Origin: Cannabis sativa
Lineage: Eukaryota > Streptophyta > Magnoliopsida > Rosales > Cannabaceae
Length of the DNA stretch: 64,000 bases
Assembly (NCBI RefSeq): GCF_029168945.1
Contig: NC_083607.1
Span: 39,355,257 to 39,419,256 of the forward strand
Reading direction: 5' to 3'
A model generated the notes under the pieces. It searched no databases. It saw only the letters and a program-made list of their open reading frames with translations, and was not told where the DNA came from. Made by a program: the position numbers and the translations under genes. Positions 11,030 through 23,724 of the stretch are shown piece after piece. Numbering within the stretch: position 1 is the first letter of the stretch; the number at the start of each line of letters is the position of its first letter.

Positions 11030-13450
11030 AATATAAAAAAAAAGTGCATTTCAAATAATCATTAACACCTTGATATACCAATCAAGTGTAATAGTAGTAA
11101 ACTCCTCGTAATGGGATCTGACAGGTTGAATTAAACACAACCTCTTCTCCACCATTACTCTTCCTTAATCATAAAATCCTTGATAATGTGAAATTCCTCT
11201 CTATATGTCTACTCTTTTGGGATACTGGATTCTATACTTTTGGGCAACTACTCTTTTGTTATACAGGAAGTAACCCTAGTAGTTAAGGCAAGTTGGAACA
11301 CTGCCACAAATGTATAGAACTTTCCTTAGACTGAAAAAGTATCTTTCCTGCAACTTTTAACATTCAGTCTCTTTCTGGTAGACCAAGAGATTTCAGATAG
11401 GTTTATACACTTCTCCAAAATCGCTACTCCACCCCCAAAGTAATCACCATCTCATCAGCAGACTTTCTAGCACAAAGGCAAGTCTCGAAATCTGATGTGG
11501 TGTAGTCTAAGAGTTTCAAAACCACCCTTATTGACTAACATATAGTTCCTCTTCTTAATCTTAAGATTTACTTGATTGTCTTCCAATGTTCCTCTCCTGG
11601 ATTAATCTGATACTTACTCATTACTCCCACTCAACAGCAGGTGTCTGGTCTAAGGCATGCAAAAACATATCTGAGACCTCTCACTGTTGATTTAAGAAAT
11701 TCTTTCATGGCTTTATCTTCTCTGGAATAGTTGAGACTTTTCCTTAGATAAATATAATCTATGCTTAGAAGTTGTGAAGCTTCTATAGATTGCCATTGGA
11801 AAGAAAATGCTCCAGCATCTTACTAAAGTAAGTTGCTTGCATTAGAGTAAGTAATTACCAGGTATACCACAAGCCATAGGTTTAGTTAAACTCATACCTA
11901 TAATACTAGGAACAGGAAGTTTTGTTAAGTCCATTGAATAGACTTATTAACGAAAATTTCCTTTCATGTCCTTGTAACAGAAAACTTTAGGTTACTCCAT
12001 GTGAATGGATCAAACCATAGTTCTCTTGGCTTTCTTCTTAGTTTCTTATCTTGACAATCCATTATTTGTTTAAACTCACAATGGATTTTAATCACTAGTG
12101 TCTTCCAAGTTATAAGAAGGTGAGTTCCTAGAAACTCTCCCACTACAACAAGGTACCGTGAACTATGTCAAAGAAAACTAAATGGTATAGACCTCTTTAG
12201 TTGTCTTAAGACAACAGAGGCAGTGGGATCATCTTGTATCGAACAAGATGATAGAACACTTATGGAATCAAGAAAAAATATCTCCTTTATTTGCTAATGA
12301 CTACGGGATGCTCCACCCCTAATCACTTAGAATGGCTAACAAACATGCAAACCAAGGTTAGCAGTTCTAGCTTTTCTTAAGATTTCGATTAGGTCATCCA
12401 TGAATCTAGTAATGATTTACATTAAGTATACAACCATTACATCATTCTGAAATTTTATTACCATAGAAGGATTTAGGCAACGACTAGTAACTAATCATCA
12501 ATATGGAACTCGAATTTTTGGGGAGGTAAGTTTGGATATTATTCAAAGTCAAATTAATGATCTTTGAACTGCATATCTACTAACTTTTTCTCCACCCCTA
12601 TCAGTTCGCAAGATCTTTAACCACTTACCTTCACCATTGCTAGAAATTCATGAAATTTTTCAAACATTTCAAATTTCGTTTGCATAAGGTAAAATCTAGA
12701 GTGATCGTTTTAAGAATACAACGAAAACTCATATCCACCCCTGAATGTACATCCATCTGCGAATGAGATGAACTTAATTTCAGTGGATATAGGCATATTA
12801 ACTCTTTGCTGAGAATGATCTTGTCAAAACCACTATGAACAAGATACAAATGCCTTAGATTTATAAAATATGTGGTTGTATCTTTTGATGACTTAAGTTT
12901 AGTTACATCAAAGAGTTCTTAGAATAGTGCAAGTGGATTCTGGTCACAGAATACTAACTCATACAGTTTAAATCCATTGATAGAAAATGGTTATGAAACA
13001 CTTGTGAAAGTGTAACTGTATAATTAGTAACTCTTTCTTGGACCACCACTACTAATCTAACTCTATGATTTGCCTATACAAGTAGGAGATATCTAAGATT
13101 GAGGATTTATATCATTTAGGGATAGAAATCCGGGAATATAATCATATGTGTCATCTAATTTCTTAAGAGAAAATAAGACTTTATATGATTTATAGACCAT
13201 TCATCCAATGATATGTCATTGAGCTAATTCGAAATGAATAAGCTAAGAGGAACTAGGATAATTTCGTTTTAAATAAGAATCCAACGATGCTCCGATTAGC
13301 GAGAGTCAAAGTAATCTTATTTATACAATCTTCTTGTTTCATATTGTAAGACACTAGTCTAAGGTGTCATCAATTGATGAACAGCTAGACCTTGCGTATA
13401 CAATATTTATCTTTCGAGATCTAACACTATTATGTTAGTCTAATGGTGAA
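11030..13450 (-). pseudogene. C2 gag-pol relic
   Basis: Read on the minus strand, fragments align with C5 pol: the integrase DRGG region (12590-12615), AGGGGTGGA at 12312-12320, the reverse transcriptase/RNase H segment near 11600-11655, and the RNase H GGGGGTGGA at 11428-11436. There are many stops and frame changes. Long stretches are close to C1 1200-3230, including the same lesions. The damaged sequence was therefore copied as a unit rather than decaying separately in each element. No gag zinc knuckle is recognisable. Confidence 0.75.
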
Positions 13451-14050
13451 AATCCATTAGGGATTTATCTCATTAGAAAAACAAATCAAGTTAGACCAAC
13501 AATGAAGATTTGAAATTAAACTACGATTTAATAACAGAAAATAACATGGTTCAATACAAATTCATACACAATTCAGAAATTATGAAGCACATAGCAAGTA
13601 GGAATGACAAGTGAGAATACTAAAACATACAATCCTAAATAATTTCCAAGGTTTTCAACAAACTGATATCAGTGTCCCGTTTCGGCGAGAGTCAAAGCTA
13701 TCATTCATTGAATAGAGTTGTCAGCTCATCTAAAATGTCAAACATTCTAGCAACCTTTTATTCGATCAAGATTGGAATCCGCGTTGTCCCGTTTAGGCGA
13801 GAGTCAAGGCTATTCTATCTTATGAGCTTCCACCATTGTTTCATATTCTTGCAAGTCTTATACAGTCGCCACCATTAGGGTGGTCATAAACTATATAAAA
13901 AAAACTTACAAGATTACTTATCTTTCGAGATTAAACGGCGCTAACTTGCTAATGAACGTTCCTCCATTAGGGAGGATTACTCACTAAAACAATAGCTATG
14001 TAAAACCAACAATGGAGATCGAATATCCTAATAATAAAGCTCATTATTTA
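13451..14050 (-). promoter_or_regulatory. C2 structured leader
   Basis: Contains the twin 20-nt repeat (complement at 13674-13693 with one change, and at 13786-13805). The long stem-loop has arms at 13860-13866 and 13890-13896 around CCACC-CTAAT-GGTGG, and the CTAAT-capped hairpin with CCTCC/GGAGG arms lies near 13958-13976. Equivalent to C1 540-860. Confidence 0.65.
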
Positions 14051-17000
14051 ATGAAGGGTTGTATTTTCTTCTAATATTTATTTTAATCCATTTATTTTAA
14101 ATATATATTTATTTAATTAAAATTTCCAATTTAGAATGAAAAATTCTAAATATAAATTTTAATTTAATATTTATAAATTATACTTAGACGGATAAATAAC
14201 GTGAATTATTTCCATCTTAGTAATAATTTCCATAAATATTTAGAAAATTATTCAATTTAAGTTGTTTCAAAATTAATTTGAATTAATTTACAACTAAAAT
14301 TTAATTTTCTATAAATATATATTGCATTTTCGAAAATGCTTTAAAATAAAATAAAATAAATCCTGGAAAATTACTCTAATTTTATGTTGGCCCAAAATTA
14401 ATAAAAATTAATTTTCAACAAAAAAAATATAATTTCCCTATTTAATTAAATATCTAAGAAAAATTTCAAATATTTAAGTATCATGATTAAAAAATCAACT
14501 TAAATATTAATTTTCTATTTAATTAAATACACTAGAAAAATACTTCAAGCAAAACAGATAATATCTATCTAGACTTTCATAGACTAATTAATCCAATTTC
14601 TAATTATAATATATTTTAGTTCATTTATTTAATTAACCATCAAATGAAAAAGTCACTGATTTAAGTTGGTCCAAAATTAAATAAATAATTTTCAACTTTA
14701 ATCTATTTTTCAAATAAAATTCGAAATTTCTACATTAAAGAAATGTAATTTCGAAATTTTGGGAAATGATTAATAAAATAAAATAAAAATATTCTGAAAA
14801 TTATTCAAACTTAAGTTATTCTGAAAAAAGATTTCAAACTTAAAATAATTTTCAACTTTAATTAAATAACATGAAAATAACAATATTAAAGTATCATGAT
14901 GAAAATCAACTTAGATATTGAAATTTTCAATTTAATTAAATGTATTAAATTCAAGAAATAAATAATTAAGTAAAGAGGAAACTTAATTATTAATTCTAGT
15001 TTAATACTAGGAAAATATTCTAAACTTAGATTGTACCAAAATTAATTAGGAAACAATTAATTTCACAATCTATGATATTTTCCTATTTAATATTAGAAAT
15101 AATAACTAGTACTAGAAATAACTGTCTAGAATATATCATTAACTAAGTGTTTTTCTAAAATTAACTTACATGAAAAATAAATTTCATATATTTTAAAAGT
15201 TAATTATGTTGCTAATTCAGTTTTAATTAGGTTAGACTAATATAATTAACCTAATACAATTATTTAAATAAGGCAAATGGGCCTTCACAATTGGGGTAGT
15301 TCATGTGAGGGGGAGCTGGGTTCAGTATGTCGTACCCACTTCTATGGCCCCCAACTCTCACACAAGGCCCAAAAGAGAGGAATTTAACCTTAAATAAACA
15401 ATTGTTATTCATTGAATAAGCCCAAATCTAATTAAGCCTAAATAAATTTCCTTATGTCAAAATTTATTTTAGCAACCTAGTCCATTTACTTAGTAAAAAC
15501 TTAAATGGGCTCCCTATATGTATCTAAGCCCAAAAGCAAACATATAGGCTCACACAAGTCAAATGATTTGGATGGACCCTATCATGTTACTAGGTTTACA
15601 CAGATGAAAGAAGTACAAAATTTACCTGTTACAAATTATTTATAAGATCTATCGTCAATTGGACTATGATTAAAATCAGATCATTGGATCATGATCTGTC
15701 AACAAGTTAATCATAGCAATTTAGATCAGATAAATAATAGGTTTGTTAAAAAGTTTTGAATAAACAATATAACTAAACAAACATTGTCCATGTAACAGAT
15801 GTGAATCAAGATATTAATATAATTAAATTATTATTCTTAAACTAACCAAATAAAGGAAACTAATTTTAAAATATCTAGGTTTATTTGAATCAAATTAAAT
15901 ATCTAATAAGATCAATGATTTGAAAGGAAAGAATCTCCAATATCACTTTCAGATCTTATAATTTAATAAAATAAACCAATTTTAAAATAGATTTGGTTAA
16001 ATAATAATTACCATAATTATATGTCAAAATATCTCAAATTAAGCAATATTCAAATCTCTACAAAAATATCTATGTTATTTAAATATTTAAGATATGATTT
16101 ATAAATTTCTAATAAGGAAAAAATGATATATATAGAAAAAATATCATTTTTATACTTATAATTTATAAATAATTAAATATTTAACAAAATAACAAATTTT
16201 TGAATTTGAAAACATTATGGTAAGTATATCTATAAAAATATCTATGTTAATTTCAAATTTATTAATTATTTAATTTGTCATATAAGATAATTTTAATATA
16301 ATATTTTAAATAAAAAGACAAAGTTATCTTTTAATTTAAAATATCTTAAATATCAAAATATCTAATCTTATAATTAAATAATAAATAAATATTAAAGAAG
16401 TTAACAAATTTTTAAATCTGACCATAATAGGAAATATTTAAAAATTGGAAACAATCCAAAATAGAAATATTTAAAATTGAAAAAATTCCAAATTGAAATA
16501 TTTAAAATTGGAAACATTTCAATTTAGAAATATTTAAAATTGGAAAAATGAATTTTAGGAAACAATCCCATGAAAAAAATTAGATTTTTGGGGAAAAAAC
16601 CCCAAAAATTCGCAATTTTGGAAAGCAGCCCAGTAGGCTGCATCTGCAGCCCAAGAGAGGCTGCTAGCAGCCTGTCACGCGCGCGGAGGTGATGCACCCA
16701 GCCGAGGTTTCTCGGCGTTGCAGGGTGCTTGTGCGTGAAACATGGGCGCTGGCAGGATTTTCACGGGCGGACAGCAGGGTGCTCGCGCGCGCATGATGCG
16801 TGCGATTGAGCATCCATGCATACCCGAAATCCCGATTTTCCAAAATTCATAACTTTTTCAATTTTTATCGGAATCGAGTTCCGTAAAAAACAAAATTGCT
16901 TAATTTTTCACAAGGAATCCAAATAAAATATTTTCAAAAATTGAAAAAATATTTTCCATGGAAAAAGAAACTGTACAACATCAACATTCATCATACAACA

Positions 17001-17087
17001 CATAAACCAACATGAAGCCATCCAAATCAACACAGAAACATGCAATCATCGTTTTAATTCATATTACATGAAAGTAAATCATTACCA
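14051..17087 (-). other. C2 AT-rich leader with GC-rich island
   Basis: No coding signal. Two islands stand out. The block at 15279-15370, closed by GGGCCTT and AAGGCCC, is shared with C4 and C5. The GC-rich tract at 16618-16815 contains several CGCGCG runs and the hairpin GCCGAG-GTTT-CTCGGC near 16699. The rest is low-complexity A+T sequence. Confidence 0.7.
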
Positions 17088-17101
17088 TGGCTCTGGTGCC
17101 A
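17088..17101 (-). promoter_or_regulatory. C2 primer binding site
   Basis: On the minus strand TGGCACCAGAGCCA follows the 5' LTR after two bases. It differs at two positions from the initiator-tRNA-Met site TGGTATCAGAGCCA used by many plant Copia elements. Confidence 0.7.
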
Positions 17102-17103
17102 GT

Positions 17104-19015
17104 TGTTGGAAATTATTTTACCAGGATCTAGATTTACTAACAAGTATGTTGGATTAACAACCTAATATGAATTCTAAAACAATGAAAATAAACACGTATA
17201 AAGTTAGAAAACCTTACAGTGGGTGCAGCGGAATAATATGACTCCTTCCGTTCAGATCTCTAGCCCTTGATTCCTTTCTGTAGCAGAGCATCACCAAGAT
17301 CGGAACCTGGATCTTCTTTTCTCCTTCTTTGATGCAGAAATTCCATAGTCTTCCATACTATGATTGAGATACCACTTGATGTGTGTGGGCACTACTCATC
17401 TCACAAGGTTTTCGAAAATTCTCTCTATTTTTCTCTCTCAATTTCGTGGCTTATATCATGCAAGAGAAGAGACACAAAGGTTGCTTTATATAGGGAGAAG
17501 GGAGAGCACAACTTTCCAAATAAAACAGTTTCCTCTTTTACTGTGTAATTGATTAACTGCCTTATTTAGTGTGATTCACCACTTTCCTATTATAGCTAGG
17601 CTTTGATTAGCAATTACATGACAATTAAAAAATAAAAATAATAATTGGGAAACACAAAGGGAGTGCTCGGCCATAGAGGGAAATGGGCCTCACTTGGATT
17701 TTGCAGTTTCCTCAATTTTATTTCTATTTCTCCAAAAATGCCATTTTTCCAATTCTAATCATTTAAATGCCAAAACTAATTATTTAATAACTAAAATAGA
17801 TTATTAAATAATATTGTCATTTAAAATAATTATTAATTAGACATACAAAGTCTATTAATTAATAATTAAACCTAGAAACCCTTTTCTTTACGATTTCATC
17901 CTTAAACTGTGAGAATTCATAAAGTAGACATAGTCTAACTTTTAGAATTATAATTGATTAATTAAAATAAATTAACTGAGTCTTACAAGCAGTATGGCCT
18001 CAACTAGTATGGGGACCATGGGTCTATATAACCGAGCTTCCAATAAGTCGAACCGAATTTACCAAGTAAATTCCCTAACTTATTAATTCCTCATTGAATC
18101 CACACTTAGAACTTGGAATTGCACTCTCAGTCATATAGAAACGCTCTATATGTTCCACGATATAAACACGTCATTAGTTATCCATTGTTATAACCCTAAT
18201 GTGATCAATGATCCTCTATATAGATGATTTACACTGTACAGGATTAAATTACCGTAACACCCTACAATGTATTTTATCCTTAAAACACTTAACCCTGTAT
18301 AAATGATATTTCACCTAAGTGAAATGAGATCTCCACCATTTATCTTCGTTTGGTTAAGCTCGAAGGAAATCATTCTTTACTTCTATTTGCCAAATAGAAG
18401 CTATAGATTCCATATTTATGTTAGCGCTCCCCCACTCAATTGCATTACCGTGTTCCCAAAATGTACGTATCACCCTGATACAAAACTAGGCTTAACTAAC
18501 AAATCAAAGAACACGAATAACACTCTTGAGATTGAGCCTAACCATATCAGGATTTCGATCATGTGATCTAGGATCAACAGTTGATATTGAATTGAATAGA
18601 TATTACGGTAAGTTTCAAAATCTAATTCAAAGTTCAATATCGGTCCATTCCAATGTATACTCCATACATCCGATACTGGTAAACTTTGCCAATGTCCTGG
18701 AAAGGACATAACACTTTTCCAAGGTGTAAGAATACCTATCGCTGATTATACCATGTCAGTCTAAATCCAGTGTTCTGACAAATCAGGGAATCAACTTTTG
18801 AACATATAATAAAGGTTATATTCCACTGTGCTGACAACACTATAATCTTTAACCAACTCATATGTTCTGGACTTAAAAAGAATTCATACATTATATACAT
18901 ATAATCATGAAATAAATCATGTGAACCATGCAACATAAAATGTTATTTCTGATCTTTATTAATGAGTAAATCTGATTATATGAAATGAGTTTTATTTAGG
19001 GCATAAAACCCAACA
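17104..19015 (-). repeat. C2 5' LTR
   Basis: Nearly identical to 9105-11013, with the same termini. It is followed by the second copy of TAAAG. Confidence 0.93.
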
Positions 19016-22000
19016 TAAAGAACCATGGGGAGTAAGACAAACTTCAAGTAGTCCTTCTATTTCAGGAAGGAGGGTTAAAGACGTGTCATACCGCCATACC
19101 CCCAGTGATCTTTCTTTCACGAGAAACATAAGGCATGAGAGAGTCACGTTAAATTTTTATGAGGCAAGCTTCGGCATCTTCAAAGGAAGGCTGAAGTTGC
19201 ATAAACATTCAAACTTAGACTTTGCTTGAAAAGATTAAAAGGAGAAAGCACCATGGGGACTAAGATAGACTTTAAGCAATCCTTCCATTATGGGAAACAG
19301 GGTTGAAGACGTGCCATACACCGGTGATCTTTCTTGCACGAAAAACATCGTGCATGCGAGAGTCACGTGGAATTTTTATGAGGCAAGCTACTGCTTTCGT
19401 GAAAGAAGGTTGAAGTTACATAAAAATTCAAGCTTAGACTTTGATTGAAAAGATCAAAAGGAGAAAGCACGAAAGGGAGTAAGGCAGACTTCAAGCAATC
19501 CTTCCATTTTAGGAAGGAGGGTTGAATACATGCCATAACCCCAGTAATCTTTCTTTCACAAAAAATATTGTGCATGAGAGAGTCATGATAAATTTTTATG
19601 AGGCAAGCTTTGGCATCCACGAAGGAAGGTTGAAGTTGCATAAAAATTCAAGCATAGAATTTGCTTGAAAAGAACAAAAGGAGAAACCACCTTGGGGAGT
19701 AAGACAGTTTTCAAGTAATCCTTCCATTCTGAGAAGCAGGGTTGAAAACGTGCCATACCCCAGTGATCTTTCTTGTACGAAAAATATCGTGCATCCAAGA
19801 GTCACATTGAATTTTCATGAGGCAAGCTTCGGCTTTAGTGAAAGAAGGCTGAAGTTAAATAAAAATTCAAGCTTAGACTTTGCTTGAAAAGATCAAAAGG
19901 AGAAAACACGTAAGGTGGACTTCAAGCAATCCTTCCATTCCAGAAAGGAGGGTTGAAGACGCGCCATACCCCCAATGATCTTTCTTGCACAAAAAACACA
20001 TTGCATGTGAGACTCACGTTAAATTTTTATGAGGAAAGATTCGGCTTTTGTGAAGGAAGACAGAAGTTGCACAAAAATTCAAGCTTAGACTTCACTTAAA
20101 AAGATCAAAGGGAGAAAGCACCACAGGGAGTAAGATAGACTTCAAGTAGTCCTCCAATTCTGGGAAGAATGGTTGAAGACGTGCCATCCCCCATTGATCT
20201 TTCATGCAAAAAAGCATCGTGCATGAGAGAGTCACGTTGAATTTTTATGAGGCAAGCTTTGGCTTCCATGAAGGAAGACTGAAGTTGCATAAAAATTCAA
20301 GCACAGACATAACTTTAAGAGATCAAAAGGAGAAAACACCACGGGGAGTAAGGGAGACTTCAAATAATCCTTCCTTTCTGGAAGGAGGGTTAAAGATGTG
20401 TCACACCCCCAGTGATCTCTCTCGAACGAAAAACAACTTGCCTGCAAGACTCACATTGAATTTTTATGAGGCAAGCTTCGGCTTCCGTGAATAAATGCTA
20501 AATTTGCATAAAAATTCAAGCTTAAACTTTGCTTGAAAAGACTAGGAGGAGAAAGCCCCACGGGAAGTAAGTCTGACTTCAAGAAGTCCTTCCATTCCGG
20601 GAAGTATTGCAAAAGACGTGCCATACCCCCAGTGATCTTTCTTTCATGAAACACATCGTGCATGAGAAAGTCACGTTAAATCTTTATGAGGCAAGCTTTG
20701 GCTACCTTAAAAGAAGCTTGAAGTTGCATAAAAATTCAAGCTTAGACTTTCCTTGAAAAGATCAAAAGGAGAAAGCACCTCGGGGAGTAAGGCATACTTT
20801 ATGCAATCCTTCCTTTTCGGGAAGGAGGGTTGAAAACGTGTCATAGCCCCTAGGATCTTTCTTTAAGAAAAAATACAGTGCATGCGAGACTCACATTGAA
20901 TTTTTATGAGGAAGCTTCAGCTTCCTTGAAGGAAGGCTGAAGTTGCATAAAATATACAGCTTAGACTTCGCTTGAAAATATCAAAAGGAGAAAACACCGC
21001 GGGGAGTAAGATAGAATCCAAGCAGTCCTCCCATTCTGGGAAGACGGGTTGAAGACATGCAATACCCCCAGCGATCTTTCATTCACAAAAAAGATCGTGC
21101 ATGAGAGAGTCACGTTGAATTTTTATGAGGCAAGCTTTGACTTCCTTAAAGGAAAGATGAAGTTTCATAAAAATTAAAACTCAACTTTGCTTGAAAAGAT
21201 CAAAAGGAGAAAGCACCATAGGGAGTAAGACACACTTCAAGTAGTCCTTTAATTTCAAGAAGGAGGGTTAAAGACGTGCCATACCCCTAGTGATCTTTCT
21301 TGCACGAAAAACAATGTGCCTGGGAGAGTCACGTTGAAATTTTATGAGGCAAGCTTTGGCTTCCTTAAAAGAAGGCTGAAGTTGCATAAAAATTCAAGCT
21401 TAGACTTCGCTTGAAAATTTCAAAAGGAGAAAGCACCACGGGGAGTAAGGCAGACTTCAAGGAATCCTTCTTTTCAAAGAAGGAGGATTCAAAACATGTC
21501 ATAAATCAAGTGATCTTTCTTGCACGAAAAACATAGTACATGCAGGACTCACATTGAATTTTTATGAGGCAAGCTTCGGCTTCTGTGAAGGAAGGCTAAA
21601 GTTGCATAAAAATTCAAGCTTAGACTTTGCTTGAAAAGATCAAAAAGAGAAAGCACCATGGAGAGTAAGACAGACTTCAAGCAGTCTTTCCATTCAGAGA
21701 AGGAGGGTTGATGACGTGCCATACCCCTAGTGATCTTTCTTTCACAAAAAACATCGTGCTTGAGAGAGTCACGTTAAATCTTTATGAGGCAAGCTTCGGC
21801 AATTGAAATAAGGCTGAAGTGGCATAAAAGTTCAAGCTTAGACATCGCTTGAAAATATCAAAAGGAGAAAGGACCACGGGGAGTAAGACAAACTTCAAGT
21901 AGTCCTCCGCTACTGGGAAAAAGGTTTGAAGACATGCCATACCACCTTTGATCTTTCTTGCACGAAAAACATCATGCATGCAAGAGTCACGTTGAACTTT

Positions 22001-23724
22001 TATGAGGCAAGATTTGGCTTTCGTGAAAGAAATATGAAGTTGCATAAAAATTCAATCTTAGACTTCACTTGCAAAGATCAAAAGGAGTAAGCACCAAGGG
22101 GAGTAAGGTAGACTTCAAGATATCCGTCTATTCTAGGAAGGAGGGTTGAAGACATGCCATACGCCCAGTGATCTTTCTTACAAAAAAACACCATGCCTAC
22201 AAGTCTCAATTTGAATTATTATGAGGAAAGCTTTGGCTTCTGTGAAGGAAGGCTAAAGTTGCATCAAATTTCAAGCTTAGACTTCGCTTGAAAAGATCAA
22301 AAGGAGAAACAACCACAAGGAGTAAGGTAGAGTTCAAGAAATCATTCCTTTCTTGGAAGGAGGGTTGAAGACATGCCATACCCCCAGTGATCTTTCTTGC
22401 ACGAAAAATATCGTGCATGCAAGACTCACGTTGAATTTTAATGAAGAAATTCAAGCTTAAACTTCTCTTGAAATGATCAAAAAGAGAAATGACCACGGGG
22501 AGTAAGATAGACTTCATGTAGTCCTTCCATTCTGAGAATGAGGGTTAAAGACGTGTCATACCCCCAGTGATCATTCTTACACGAAAAACATCGTGCATGA
22601 GAGAGTCACGTTAAATTTTTATGAGGCAAGCTTCGGCATCCCCAAAGGAAGGGTTAATTTGCATAAAAATTCAAGCTTAGACTTTGCTTGAAAAGATAAA
22701 AACGAGAAAAATACCACGGGGAGTAACACAGTCTTCAAGCAATTTTTCCATTCCGAGAAGGAGGGTTGAAGATGTGCCATACCCGAGCGATCTCTCTTGC
22801 AAAAAGAAAACATAGTGCATGGGAGAGTCATGTTAAACTTTTATCGTGCTTGGGCTTCCGTGAAAGAAGGCTGAAGCTGCATAAATATTCAAGCTTAGAT
22901 TTTGCTTGAAAAGATCAAAAAGAGAAAGCACCAAGGGGAGTAAGGCAGACTTCAAGCAATCCTTCCTTTCTGAGAAGGAGGGTTAAAGACGTGCCACACC
23001 CCCAATGATATTTCTTGAATGAAAAACACAGTGCATGAGAGACTCACGTTAAAATTTTATGAGGCAAACTTTGGTTTCTGTGAAGGAAGGCTGAAGTTGC
23101 ATAAAAACTCAAGCTTAGACTTCGCTTGAAAATATCAAAAGAAGAAAGCACCACAGGGAGTAAGGCAGACTTCAAGCAATCCTTTCATTTTGGGAAGAAG
23201 GGTTGAAGACGTGTCATACCCCCAGTGATCTTTCTTGAACAAAAAACATCGTGCATACGAGAATCACGTTGAATTTTTATGAGGCAAGCTTCAGCTTCTA
23301 TGAAAGAAGGCTGAAGTTGCATAAAAATTCAAGCTTAGACTTTGCTTGAAAAGATCAAAAGGAGAAAGCACCAAGGGGAGTAAGGTAGACTTCAAGCAAT
23401 CCTTCCAATTTTAGGAGGGTTGAAGACATGCCATACCCCCAGTGATCTTTCTTGCACAAAAAACATCGTGCAGCAGACACTCCCATTTTTATAAGGCAAG
23501 CTTTGGATTCCGTGATGGAAGGCTTAAGTTGCATAAAAATTAAAGCTTAGACTTCGCTTGAAAAGATCAAAAGGAGAAAGCACCACGGGGAGTAAGACAG
23601 ACTACAAGCAGTCCTCCCATTCTGGGAAGAAGGGTTGAAGAAGTGCCATACCACCAGTGATCTTTCTTACACAAAAAATATCGGGCATGAGAGAGTCACA
23701 TTAAATTTTTATGAGGCAAGCTTC
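19016..23724 (-). repeat. 219-bp tandem array, segment 3 (longest)
   Basis: About 21 consecutive monomers. Successive copies of the GAGTAAG landmark fall at 20128, 20346, 20565, 20785, 21004, 21223 and 21443, giving periods of 218-220 bp. Monomers differ from one another at roughly 10-15% of positions. The minus strand of each monomer has an open stretch of 60-100 codons, but the ancestral period appears to be 220 bp (3 x 73 + 1), so frames do not carry from one monomer to the next. A satellite-type repeat is more likely than a repeat protein. No CRISPR-like repeat-spacer structure is present. Confidence 0.92.

Larger units (their letters stand above)
9105..19015 (-). mobile_element. Copia element C2, complete ends, pol-defective
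   Basis: A 9,911-bp element with 1909- and 1912-bp LTRs and a perfect 5-bp target duplication TAAAG (9100-9104 and 19016-19020). In minus orientation the order is LTR (17104-19015), primer site, AT-rich leader with GC-rich island and structured blocks, a scrambled gag-pol, polypurine tract and LTR (9105-11013). The LTRs differ at about 20 positions by eye (about 99% identical), so insertion is recent. No open frame can encode gag or pol, so its transposition must have used proteins from another element. Confidence 0.93.

Noticed and set aside
19363..22831. Many minus-strand open frames of 60-105 codons (motifs such as LPVVLSPFDLFK) as a gene family
   Set aside because: They are periodic echoes of the 219-220-bp monomer, recur at the monomer period, end at the same place and are not in phase between monomers. 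No start or splice context was seen.
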